In this document: one piece after another, positions 1-12,000 of the stretch
Position numbering within the stretch: position 1 is the first letter of the stretch
How the letters are laid out: each line of letters opens with the position of its first letter
Source: Actinoallomurus purpureus
GTDB taxonomy: Bacteria; Actinomycetota; Actinomycetes; Streptosporangiales; Streptosporangiaceae
Reading direction: 5' to 3'
Assembly (NCBI RefSeq): GCF_024055795.1
Contig: NZ_JAMXMY010000001.1
Coordinates: 930,001 to 994,000, forward strand
Length of the DNA stretch: 64,000 nucleotides
The notes under the pieces: model-generated
What the model saw: only the letters and a program-made list of their open reading frames with translations
What the model was told of the DNA's origin: nothing
Databases searched by the model: none
Translations under genes and position numbers: made by a program

Positions 1-3000
1 GCTCCTCCGCGGCCGAGGTTTCGGCGGAGGAGGAGTACACCGTCGGGAACGCCAGCCGCGCCCTGCCGGGCAGCACCAGGTCTTTCTTCGCCTGCCGGTC
101 CACCGTCGCCGCGACCCGGATCCGTGAGGTGAAGGCGTGGGTGGCGTTCGCGATGACCCGGTTCCCCGCCTGCACCTCCATCGCGATGCTGCGCCCGGAG
201 GAGTACTCGCGTTCCACCCCGATCTTCACCGATGGCGACACGTGCGACACACCAGCGTTCAACGCCGCCGACACGAACAGCAACGGCTCCACCCGGCCGC
301 CGACCGCGGTCTGCAGTCGCCGCGATTCGCCCTCGCTGTAGGAGGTGTCGCCGTACTTGCTGAAGTAGGTCTGGTAGCCGGGCTCGTCCGGGCCGGCGAT
401 CGGCGGCGCGTATTCCAGTTCCTCGGCGGAGAAGGTGAGCTTCACCCGTACGGCCGGCAGGTCCGGCCGGAGTGGCTCGTCCGCGACGATCAGCGCGCCG
501 TGGAAGAGCAGCCGCTCCCAGTTCCGGGGATCCTCCTCCCCTAGCAGCGCGATGATCTGCGTCCGGACCTTGGTGGCCGTCGCCTTCCGCATGCCCTTGG
601 TGACGTCTTTAAGCCACTCATCCACCCGTACGTTCAGCCCGCCGGCCACGGACTTGCGCGTCACTGCCGCCATCGACGACACACCGCCGTCACCGAACCC
701 GCCCTGACGCACGTACCAGGGCACGGACGGCGTGGAAGCGCCCGGCAGGGACTGCGCCGCATCCGCGCGTACGGCGCCGGGGGACTCAGTGCCGGGGGAC
801 GCGACAGGCCCGGTGACGCCTGGCTGGTCTCCAATCGAGGTGACGACGGCGGCGTCGGACTGAGGTGGCATCGGGCGCGGCTCATCCGCTGTCGCGTCGT
901 CGGGCGACGCGGTCTCGGCCGGCGCCTCCGCCGGTGCCTCCGCCGACGCCTCGGCCTGTGCCTCCGCCGGTGTCTCGGCCGGCGTGCCGGCCGGCGTGCC
1001 GGGGGGCGGCGAGAAGATCGTTATGAACTGTTCAACGGCGGCGAGGTCGCGCGCGGCGGACCGTACGGTCTGTTCGTTCCACTGCGCGACCTCCTCGTCG
1101 TGAGACACCGCCGCCGCCCGTAGGTCCCCGGCCAACCCGGCGGCCCGGTTCTTATGGTTGCCTGCGGTCGCCGGGTCACGGGCGGGATCGAATTTGGTAT
1201 TCCACAGGTCCTCGAGCCGCCTGTACTCCTCTTCCGAGCTCTGGTTCGCGGCGTCGGCGCCCCTGTCGAGCAGCCGCCCGATCTGTTCGTCGATATCGCG
1301 GCGTATCTGCTCCAGCTCCCGCTCCGCGTCGGACAAGAACTTCTCGGCGGCGACGGCGCGGGCCAGCAGGTCCGGCAGCGCGGGGTGCGAAGACGCCAGC
1401 CGCGCGCGACGCCCGTCGATCTCCTCCTGCAGCGCCTGATCGAACGTCTGCCGACGGTCCCAGGACGTCCGGTAGATCCGCCCCAGGTCGCGCGCTTCGA
1501 TGCCGAACAAGTCGACGTCGGGGCGGAGGTGTTCGGGCAGCAGCCCCACCTTTTCCGCCTCGTCGGCATCGAAGGTCAGCGGGACGCCCTCGCGCTCGCG
1601 TGCCTCCTCGATGACCGGGTCGAAGGCGTGCACCCGCCCGTCCGGACCAGCCCACCGTTGCGTCTTCTTCCCGTCCGGACCCAGTATGTCCAGCCGCACG
1701 TATCCGTCCAGCTCATGCGCGATATCCCGGGCCAGGAACACCGGGTCCAGCGCCAGCACGCCGACCTCCGGCGGGAGCTCGGCGAGGGCGCTCTGGGCGT
1801 TGTCCGGGTGCAGCGCGTGGACCCGGTGCACCTCATTGATGATCGCGGTGGTCACCTCCGCGACGCTCGTGAGCGTGCCGGGCATCTTCGGCAGCATGTC
1901 TTGATAGCGCTGGTAGGTCGCGAGGGTGCGCGGTGTCTCGATGGTCGGATCGAACTGCCGGGCCTGCGCCAGGTCGGCGGTCATGGTGCGCACGGCCCAG
2001 GGCACGACCGCCCGGAAGGCATCATCGGCGGAGGCGGCCGCGTCGTAGGTCAGTACGACCGAACGACCGCCGAGCCGCGGCCGTTCCGTCTGTTCGCGGA
2101 TCCGCCGTGCGACATCCTGGTACGCGCGGGCGGCGCCCCGGTTCCTCCGTGCCGCCTCCACCAGCAGCGGGGCGAGCTCGAACGACGTGCCATCCTGCTT
2201 CGGCCATGCCGCCGGCCGTTCCTTCGCTGCTGTCTGAGCCCGCTCGTCGCGCTGCTTGCGCAGCTCCTCCACCTGCGCCTGGCCCAGCATCGCGTACACG
2301 TCACCGGTGACCGGATCGCTTCTGTAGGTGCCCTGGTGGGTCCGCTTATTCCTGGGGTTCCAGAAGTGGTAGCGGTACTTTTCGGCCTCCAACCGGAACT
2401 GGCCGCGCAGCCGCACCATGAAGACCGGGCCCTGCTCCTTGCCGTGCTGTTCCCGGCGGTAGTTCTCGGTGCCGGCAGCGCCCTCGCCGGCGGACGTCGT
2501 ATGGCTCTGCGAGGTCGAACCCTCAAGTGTGTTCGGCGGCGTGTGCGGGTGGGTCGTACCGGAGACCGAGCCGCTCGCCTCCGCGCTCATCCGCCAGTGA
2601 TCCGATGACGCACCGGCCGTGGTGCCGCTCTGGTGCTTGACGTAACGGCCGATGCCGGTGCCCTTGTCGATCTGCGCGATGACCTCGAGGTCGAACAGGT
2701 CACCGGCTAGCCACACCGTGGCCCGGTCGGAGGAGTGCCCGGGCACGAACAGGTTCTCGCCGACCTTGTACCGCTCGCCGCGGATCGCCTTCTGCAGGTG
2801 GTTCCGCAGGTGGGTGCGTGACAGCCTGGTCGGCAGCGACAGGTTCGAGCGGGTGACGTCGTCGGCCTTCCGGTCGAAGAGCTCATCCAGCAACTTCATG
2901 CCCTCAGGGAGCAGGTCGTCCAGGAGCGTTCCGAGAAGATACGCATTGCCGGGCAGCTCCGGCAGCGGTACGAAGTCGCGCACCGGGTGCGGTCCCCGCA

Positions 3001-6000
3001 TCTGGCCCGCCTCGGAGATGGCGCGCGGTATCTCCAGCTCGAGCGTGCCGGCGTGGGACACGGTCTCCGCGGCGCTGTGGTGCGTCCACCGGTCGAACCA
3101 GTTCATGAGCCGGTTGTTCAGCGGCCGGCCGGACATCTTCAGCCGCCGTACGCTGACGGTCAGCGTGTGGCGGAACCGCACCTGGTAGTGCCCGGACCAG
3201 TCGTAAATGGTCTGCTCGACGGTCGCCTGCTCGGCACGGTTGATGGAGCGGTGATTGCCCCCGGAGAGCTTTATGTCCGCGGCGCCCGAGCCGGTCGGTG
3301 GGGGGTCGGCCGGGTTGTCGTCGGCCCCGCCGGCGCGCCCGATGCTCAGGCTGGGGAACGTGAGCGTTTGAGTGCTGTCCCGCGACCGCGTCTTGGACGC
3401 CTGCTCGTAGCCGTGCCCGTAGTTCTCGTTGCCGGTCTTCGACTTGAAGTCATGCACCTCCGGATCGGAGGTGAGCACGTAGGACAGCTCGACCTCCACG
3501 ACGTCCGTCAGGAACCAGCCGGTCGGGTTGACCAGGTAGAACTTCTGGCCGTTCGGAGACAGGGCGTCCTCCAGCAAACCCTGGTCGCGGCCACGGGCCA
3601 GCACCGCCTCAATCGAGTCGATGCCGCCCTGCAGCCGGCCGATCATCCGGCCCTTGCCGTCCCAGACCTCCGGGTCGGCCGCGAGGAGTCCGGGCGCCAC
3701 CTTGTCGATCTGCTCCTTGACGATCCGGACCGTCGACTTGCCGTTGTCGTAGGTCAGGTCGCGCACGCCGTGGTGTCCCAGGAGCCTCTTCTCCCGATCG
3801 GCGCGGGTCAGGTACTCCGGCAGCTCCATGGCGCGGAACGCCGACGCCCGATCCTCCAGATCCAATTCGAACGTGGCGTTGAACTTCTGTCTGGTGCCGG
3901 AGTCCACCACGGGCAGCGCGCCGGCGGTGTGCAACGCGGCCAGTTTCTCGGCCAGGCGCCGGAGGTCGGTCCCCGGCTCGTCCACGGACTCGGGTCGCCG
4001 CCGTCGCTCGCCGGCCCAGCGGATGAGGATCTTGGCGACCACGTCGCCGCTCAGCGTCAGCGATTCGCCATCGGCTGCCTGCGGCTCATAGGTCTTCGCC
4101 CAACGGCCCAGCGCGTCGTCGAGCTGGGCGTCGGAGACCGGCAGGACACCGTCCGCATACTGAGTCAGCGCCTCCGGCTCCGAAAGGAGGTACATCATGA
4201 GGCGGTCCGAGACTTGCCGCTTCGCGTACTTCTCCGAACGCGGCATCAGCTTGACGTCCTGCAGCTTGGATTTCTTGATCCGCCGACCGATGGCGGTGAG
4301 GTCCATCGTGGTCCGGTACAGGTACGCGCGGTTGAAATCGAGCTGAATCAGCTCTGTGCCGCCGGTGCTCGTCTGAGTACGCGACCGGTTCCAGCCCCAG
4401 TGCCGGCTGATGTCGAGACCGCCGGTCAGAGAGGCGGGCCCGGCCGACTCGCCGAACGCCAAGTTGGCCGCGTCGAAGGTGAAGCCGGACGAACTGGAGT
4501 CGGTCGTGGACGCCTGGCCCAGCCAGAGCTTGATCAGGCCAAGGACGAATTGGTCCTTCGTGGCGTCGACGAACGTCGACTCGCCCATCGTGCCGCTGAT
4601 GTCCAGCGCCGCCAGGGTGTCGCGCCAGAACCCGGGCTCGAAGAACTGGTCGGTGGTGAACTCGCGGTTCAGGATCTCCTTCAGGTGCGCCCGTAGCTCG
4701 ATCGTGCCGCCGACCGAATCCAGCCTCTGGTCCTCCGTACCGGCCGGGCCGATCAGCCCCTTGAACGCCGCTCCTGCCGCCGCGCGCATGTCGGTGAAGT
4801 CCGCGAAGTAAGGGACAGCTTGGTCGAGCACACTGGTCGGTGTCGGCCCGTCGGACGTCGGGCCGGGCTCGGTCTCCGTGCCGAGCGGCAACAGACGCGC
4901 CAGGGCGGTCTGCCCGGTGACCTGGATCGGCTCGGGGTCGCGCCTGCCGGGTCTGATGTCACCCTGGAGACCGGAGTGCTGGAACTCGACGGTCACCTCG
5001 TAGTCGCTGGTCAGGTTCCACTCGTCGACGACGCCCGGGTACTCGAGCAGCTCGGGGCGGTTGCTGAGGAAGTTGATCGCCTCGGTGGCGCCGACGGTCC
5101 GCTGCAGCTCCAGGCCCATCAAGCCGTTCCTGAACCATTGCAAGAACGCCTTCCATTTGAACCCGATCCCCACCCTGCGGTTGCCGCCGGTCGACTGCCC
5201 GGCGGTGTCCATGCCCATCGCCAGGTTGACCGTGTGGAACTGATCGGTGGTGCCGAGGAACTTCGGTTCGGCACCGTCCGTCGGCCGCGCCCTGACCGTG
5301 ACCTTCGCGGAGTCGACGTCGAGGTCCATGCCCGCGAAGCCCCGCCGCCGGCGCAGCGTGAAGACCATCCCGTCCTGGTGGATCTGGTCGTAAAACGCGT
5401 CGAAGCCGCGCTGGGAGATCATCTTCTCCAGCAACAGCAGGTTGTCGAGCTGGCTGTCCAGGTCGTTGCCGTGCTCCCACCACGACCGGCCGGCGAACTC
5501 ATCAGGCCCGTCCGGAGGCAGGAATTCGCGTTCGCGCAGGAGTGGTACGAGCCTGTCCCCGATCTCCTTGATCGTCGACTCCGGCACCGTGACCAGACCC
5601 ATGCCGACGCCTCGGCCGGCCGCCAGCTGCGGCGGAGGCGTCTTGTCCTCCGGGTCACCCTCCCGGCGCCCCGTGCCGCGCACCAGTTCCGGCTCGTACT
5701 TCACCGTCTCCTGCTCGCCCGGAGGGACCTTCAGTGCCTCCTTGTCCACCGGGAAGCCGTGCTCGAACGCCTCCGGCTCCGGCAGCCGCAGCAGCGCCCG
5801 TCCTTCCACGGCCTCCTTGGTCTCGAGCAGATCCGGCCTGTCCCTCAAACCGCCGCGGACCTTGGTGACGGCCTTGTAGGAGAACCGCGCTTCGTAGGCC
5901 GTGGTCTGGCCGGTGAACCGCGGCACCACCACCCACAAGCCGGTACGGCCTGCCGAGATCCCATCCGTGTTCGACCACGTCTCCGAAAGGGAGACACTGG

Positions 6001-9000
6001 GCCCGAGCTTGAGATCCTCGGGCAGCGGGATCGGCAAGTTGAAATCGAGGAAGCCGGTCAGGCCGCTGTTGTGGCCCAGTGTGTGGCTGCCGCTCATGCC
6101 GTCGATCCCGGTCCGCACATTCTCCAGATGCGCCTTGTCGCTGGTCGCCCCGGTTCGCAGGCTGCTGGACTCCAGCCGCTCGGCGTGCACCTCCACCACG
6201 GCCACCGGGCGTCCGCGTCGCGTTCCGATCCCCGGCCACTTACTCCACTCGTGCAGGTCGAACCGGTAGCCGTGTTCCTTGTCGTTGACCGCCCGGTCCA
6301 GGTGGGCATTCAGGTTCCACAGCTTCTGCATCAGCTCTTCGCGGATGACGGAGCCGACTGCCAGCTCTACGCCCTGCTCCTGCAACTGGGCGACGATCCG
6401 GTCGAACAGCTCGGGCAGATTCGTCAGCCCCGACGCGAAGTAGGTCGCCGGAAGCCGGTCCGTCTTCACCCCGTCACCGGTCGCGGTCACCTGCTTCGGC
6501 GCCTCGCGGAGGTAGTGTTCGGGAATCCACAGCAGCAACCTCTCCGAACTCTCGTTCTGGACAGGGTGCGATTGGATGTCCGCCCATTTCTGGCTCTTGT
6601 CCGCCCGAACCTTGAACGACCAGTTGGCGGAGAGGGAGACCAGGGTCGCGTCGACCCGGTTGTCCTCAACGTGGCCGCCCTCGGCGTCGATGGCGTGCGT
6701 GCCGCTCCGATCGGACCGGTTGGCCACGCCCGACGCGGTCATTCCCAGGTTGATCGGGAGGGGCGGGACGGCGACCTTCACCGTCGCCGAGGCGCGGGTC
6801 GCGCTGGTCGTCCCGGAATGTGTGTCGTTATGCGTGCCGGTGAGGTAGGTCGCGTTCACGCCGTCGTTCCCCACGGTCGGCGGCGTCGTGGACGAACCCG
6901 TCGTATCGGCCACGCTGTACCGCTCGCCGGGAGTCAGCGAGACGAGCAGTTCCACCTGCCCGAGCTGGACGAGCAGCCCGCTGTCGCCGGCCCCCTCAGG
7001 CCCGGCCAGCAGGTACGGGTAGTTGCTCAGGAGGCGATGCGGCAGGCCGGTCCAGACGTCTTCGTCTCGCGGCACCTCTTTACCGGTCTTGCGAACCGCG
7101 TCCCGGAGATCACGGATCAGTTCGTGGAGGTGCGGCAGACCCACCCTGGGTATCCCGATGGACAGCATCACCGGGTCGGGGGCCGGCGTCGCGATCGACG
7201 TGGCCTCGGCCGGTGCCGCCGCATCCTCCGGGGACGGTGGCGGACCGGCCGCCGCGTCCGGCCTCGACACCACCGGAAGCTCGGGGTAGATGGCCTTGCC
7301 CTCCGGAAGATCCGGCAGGTACAAACGGAACCAGTCGTCCGTGGTCCGTTGCGCCCTGTCGGCTCCGGCGGGCCGGGCCGGGCGTAGAATCCCGGTCTCC
7401 CGGTCGAACCGCACGTCGTACGGGGTGGCCACCACCGGCACGCCGAGCCGCTTCGCCAGTGACCCGGCCAGAACGTCGGCGTTCGGCATCCACAGGATCA
7501 GCGCTTGGTCCGGCGCCTTCAACTTGATGGCCTCGGCCAGGACGTCCTCGGAAACCTCCCGGTCGCCGTCCACGACCTTGCCATCGCGTACCGAGCCGAA
7601 CACGATCACCGATTGCTCTGGCGGGTCGAGCCGGTTCCACGTCTCGTCGGAGTCGAACGAGGGCGCGTCGTCCGAAGCCCCGGGCAGCCAGATCGCCACC
7701 GGCCGGCTCGCCGAGCCGCCCACTCCGACCCGGATCGCCTTCTGCAGGTTCGTGATGTCCTCGACCTGCGGTCGCTCCTCGGCCTCGCCCGGGATGGCCC
7801 CGGTACGGTACAGCTCGTCGAGGTCCCCGGTAACCGTGTCCACGACCTCGGGATCACGTTCCCGAGCCTCCTGGTCGGCCCACCGGACTTTCTTCTCCTG
7901 TACGGGCTTGGCCGAGCCTTCGTCGGGGGCCACGGCGCTGCTCGGCCCGCCGCCGCCCCCGATCTCGCGGGGATCCACGGGCGGGCGGGAGCCGCCCGGC
8001 GGCATGCCGCCCGTCCGGCGAGGGATATCCAGCCAGTCGGCCAACTCCTCCGACAGCTTACGGGCCGCCGCATGCGCCCGGTCCTTGTCTCCGGTGCCCC
8101 TGAACGTGCTGTACAACCGCTCGGCGACGGCGTAGAGGACGCCGTCCTGGAGCTCCGGCTGCACCGCCGTCTTGTCGACCGACGGCAGCCGTTGATGCCA
8201 CGCGATGGCCTGCCCAGCGGCACTCAGCAAGTCCTCGTAGTTCCACAGCGCGTCGCCATCCTCACGGACAGCCTCGACGATCTGCTTCGCGCCCTCGAAC
8301 GCGAACTCCAGCAGCGCGGGCCGGTCCTTCCCACGCAGGTCCTCCAGCTCCATGCGCGCGCCCTGGACCGCCAAGCGCATGAGCTCGGCGTCGATCGCCG
8401 CACGGGCAGCGACCTCCGCGAACACCGGCGCCTCTTCGGCCGAGGTGTACGCGGCGACCAGGCTCGCGGCCTCCGCCGGCGCGTCTTCCGGGCCAAGGCC
8501 ACGTGCGTGGATCTCACGCAGCCCGTCCCCGAACACCACGAGATCCAGCGGCCTGACCCCGGTTCGTTCGCTGAGCCGCCCCATGTCGATGAGGCTCATC
8601 CCGAGCGATCTCGCCGCCGCACGCAATGCCGACAGCTCGTCCCGCAGCCGCCGTACGTCGCCGTCTTCCGTCCCCTCCTCCTCGATCGGCGGTAGATGCG
8701 GACGCGTGAGCGAGATGGAAACGGTACGGAATTCCTTGGCCGTAGCGCCCGCCATCCAGGCCGTCGCGGCGAATGTCCCGAGGTCCCCGCCGAAGATCGA
8801 ATCGTTCTCCCTGTACTCCTCGAAGATGCGCCGCGCCTCGGGCACCGGGTCCAAGCCGCCCTCGCGCGCTCGCGAGTAGACCGCGCGCAGATCCGGGCCG
8901 AACATCCCGATGTGATCCAGCTCCACCCGTGATTCGGAGATCATCCGCGCTAGGTCGCTCACGCTCATCTGCCCCAGCGACGCCGCGACCCGCCCCAACC

Positions 9001-12000
9001 GCGACAACTCGGCACGGACCACCTCACGGGCGTCGGGCATCCCCCGCAGTTCGACCAGCGTCGGCGTCTGCCGTTCCGCGACGTCGAACGAGGTGAGGAC
9101 CGCGCGCAAGTCCGGAGCGGTTACGCCCAAGTTCGCGGCCATCGCGGAGAAATTCCGGATCTCGCCGAGACTTTCGCGAGCCTCCGAGTAGTCATCGAAC
9201 ACGCGCTGGACCGCGTCCCGCCAGTCGAAGCCGTCCTCCGCCGCTGCCGCGCGCTTAACACTGATCGTGTGCAGCTCCGGCTCGAAGACCCGGATGTGAT
9301 TTAGCGCCACCCCGGATATGGAGATCACCCACGCGAGGTCGCCCACGCTCATCTGCCCCAGCGACGCCGCGACCCGCCCCAACCGCGACAGCTCGGCACG
9401 GACCACCTCGCCAGCGTCGGCCATCCCCCGCAGATCGACCAGCGTCGGCCCACGCTGATCCGCAACCGTGTACGACGCGAGGACCGCGAGAAGCTCCTCG
9501 GTCTCGACGCCGGCATGGTCGGCCACCGACTTGAACCCCTGCAGATCGAGCGCGAAGTCCAGCAGGTCGTACGTGACGACCCCGCGCAGGTCCCACAGGT
9601 CCCAGCCTTCAAGCGCCGCCGTTACCTCCACCAGCCCGCGCATGAGGTCGGCGTCGATCCCCAAGCCGGCGGCGATCTCCGCGAACTCCGCGGCGTCCCC
9701 ATCCGACGCATACTCGGCGATCACGCTCTCCGCCTGCGCGGCGTCCGGCGTAAGACCCCCGGCGAATCTCTTAGTCAGCTCATACGCGAAAACGTCGAGA
9801 TGCCGCAGGTCGATCCCGGTTCGTTCACTGACCCACGCCACATCGGTGAGGCTTATCGGCGCAAGCCGTTCCGCCGCCCTGCGCAGTGCCGACAAATCGT
9901 CCCGGGGCGAACGACCAGGACGTCCCGCGATGAGGACCGCACGGTACTCCTCCGCGCTTGCGTCCGCGTCCGCCGCCAACTCTGCGAATTGAATGAAGTC
10001 CCCGCTGAACCACGAAACGGCGTCCAGGTAGTGCGCGAGCATGATCACGGTCGCTCGCACCGGGTCGAAGTCGCCGTTGCGCTCCTGAGACCAGATCGCA
10101 CGCAGTTCCTGGCCGAACACCCCGATATGGTCCAGCGGCACCCCGGAGTCGCGAACCACCCGCAGCACGTCGTCCGCAGTCATCGGTTTTAGCGAAGCGA
10201 CGGTCGACCGCCACCCGGACACCAGCTCGTGAAGGTCGGGTGGGGCCATGTCGCGCAGTTGCTGCAGCCTCGATGACCTTTGCACGTTGCTCGAGTCGAG
10301 CAACGTGAAAAGGTCATCGGCGTTCAGCTGCGCGCGAACCGCAACCGTGACGAAGTCCCGGAGATTGAGCGGGAAATCATCCTTGAAGGCTCGCTTGAGC
10401 AAGTCCCGCGCCGGGTCGCCGTCCGCGGCGGCGTAGGCGTAGATTTCCCGCACGTCGCGGGCGAAAATCCGAAGATTCTCGGGCTCGATACCGATATGCG
10501 CATGGATCCATGCGACGTCATGGACCGGCATGTGCGGGAACCCAGCTGCCACCTCCCGCAACCTGGCGAGCGTTCCGTCACGCAGATGCTCCAGTTCATT
10601 CTGCTGCATCTGCGTCAGATCCGACAGCCGCAGGCGTTCGTCGTGGAATGCCGTGACCAGCAAGGCCGACAGGTCCTCGGCCGTCAGGGCAGCCCTGACG
10701 GCCAGCGACACGATCTCCGGGAATTCTTTGCTCTTGTATCTACCCTCCGGGCCCCACACTCTGAGCCGCGAGACGATACGTCGCTCGTCCCCCTTCTCTG
10801 CCGCCCCGTCCACCTTGGCGAGCCGGTCGCCGAAGACCCACAGATCGCGCGGATCGATGTGAAGAGCACTGGCGACCCGGCTCGCCTTGTCCTCGGTCAT
10901 CGGCGGGAGTTCGCGGGCCACCTCCTGGATCTCGGCCTCCGACACGGGCGGCCGCTCCCGCAGGCCGACCAGGCGCCGTGCCCGGTTCGTGGCCCACCGC
11001 TCCCGGGCGTCGTAGTCGCCGGCGGGGAGCGACAGCACCTCCGTGACCTGCTCGACGACGCCATCGAACCAGGTGACCTCCACCTTTCCGAGAGGCGGCG
11101 GGTCCCCGTGTGCGGACTCCGGCAACGCACGCAGCCTGCCCGGCATCTGCCGATGCACGATCTCGGAGGCCCGTTCCGCAGGGCTCCGGCGCACGCTCTC
11201 GAAGTGGAGTTGGAGGATTTCGTCGACCCAGAGGAAGACGTCCTCGGGCTGCATCCGCCGCAGATCACTGACCGTGTATCTCGTCTGTGTCTGATCCAGC
11301 TGTGCCTGATCCTCCAGCGCCCGGCGCAGGTTCGCCGCGGGGAGCCCGGCCTGGGTGGCGACCGTCACGAAGTCCGCCATCTGGTCGGCCGGGGCGTACC
11401 TGCGCGCGAGAGCCCGGACGTTCGCGAGCCGGTCCCCGTGCCGGCGAGTGCCCGACGGCGAGTAGATCTCGCGCAGCTCCTCATCGAACAGGACCAGGTG
11501 GCGCGGGTCGATTTGGAACGCGCGGCTCGCCTCGTAGACGTCCTGCGCGGTCATCGGCGCGATCCGGGCGGCGATCTCCTCCAGATCGTCCGGAACCCGG
11601 CCGATCAGCTCGACCAGTTCCGCGAGTTGACCCGCGTCGACCGGCCGGAGGCTGTTGCGCACCGCCTCGAAACGCGCCGGATCGAACCAGGAGTACCGCA
11701 GCAATCGCAGCGCCTGGCTCTCCGTCACATCGAAGCGTTCCGCCACCGCCAGAACCAGCTCTGCCGGCACGGCGTCCGGATATTCCGGCGGCGGTTCAAG
11801 GACGTAAGGGGGCAGCAGCGTCGCCTCGCGCCCAGCGAGCGTCCCCGCGACGTAATAACGTCTACCCTCGTCGAAATAATGTCCATCGTCGCCGATAACA
11901 ACGAGTGGAACGACATCCGCGTCATGCCCCGACCAACCGGCCGGATAACGAGAGCGAACCTGCCACACATCAATCGGGACACCGAAGATAACCGAGAACA

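Larger units (their letters stand above)
8270..11585 (-). repeat. About eight tandem 110-130-residue repeats in the giant protein
   Basis: Each unit opens with a motif like P-M-S/T-x-x-D-V/L, then a G-I/V-x-L-x-H-I-x-V-F-x-x-E-L-R-x-I core, a variable D-rich stretch, an F-x-x-x-A-x-x-A-G/L segment and an L-x-x-L-R-x-M tail. Unit starts lie near 11585, 10920, 10535, 10190, 9870, 9360, 8975 and 8605. Copies range from highly diverged to nearly identical, which indicates ongoing intragenic duplication. The predicted fold is all-helical; I do not recognise a named family. Confidence 0.7.
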
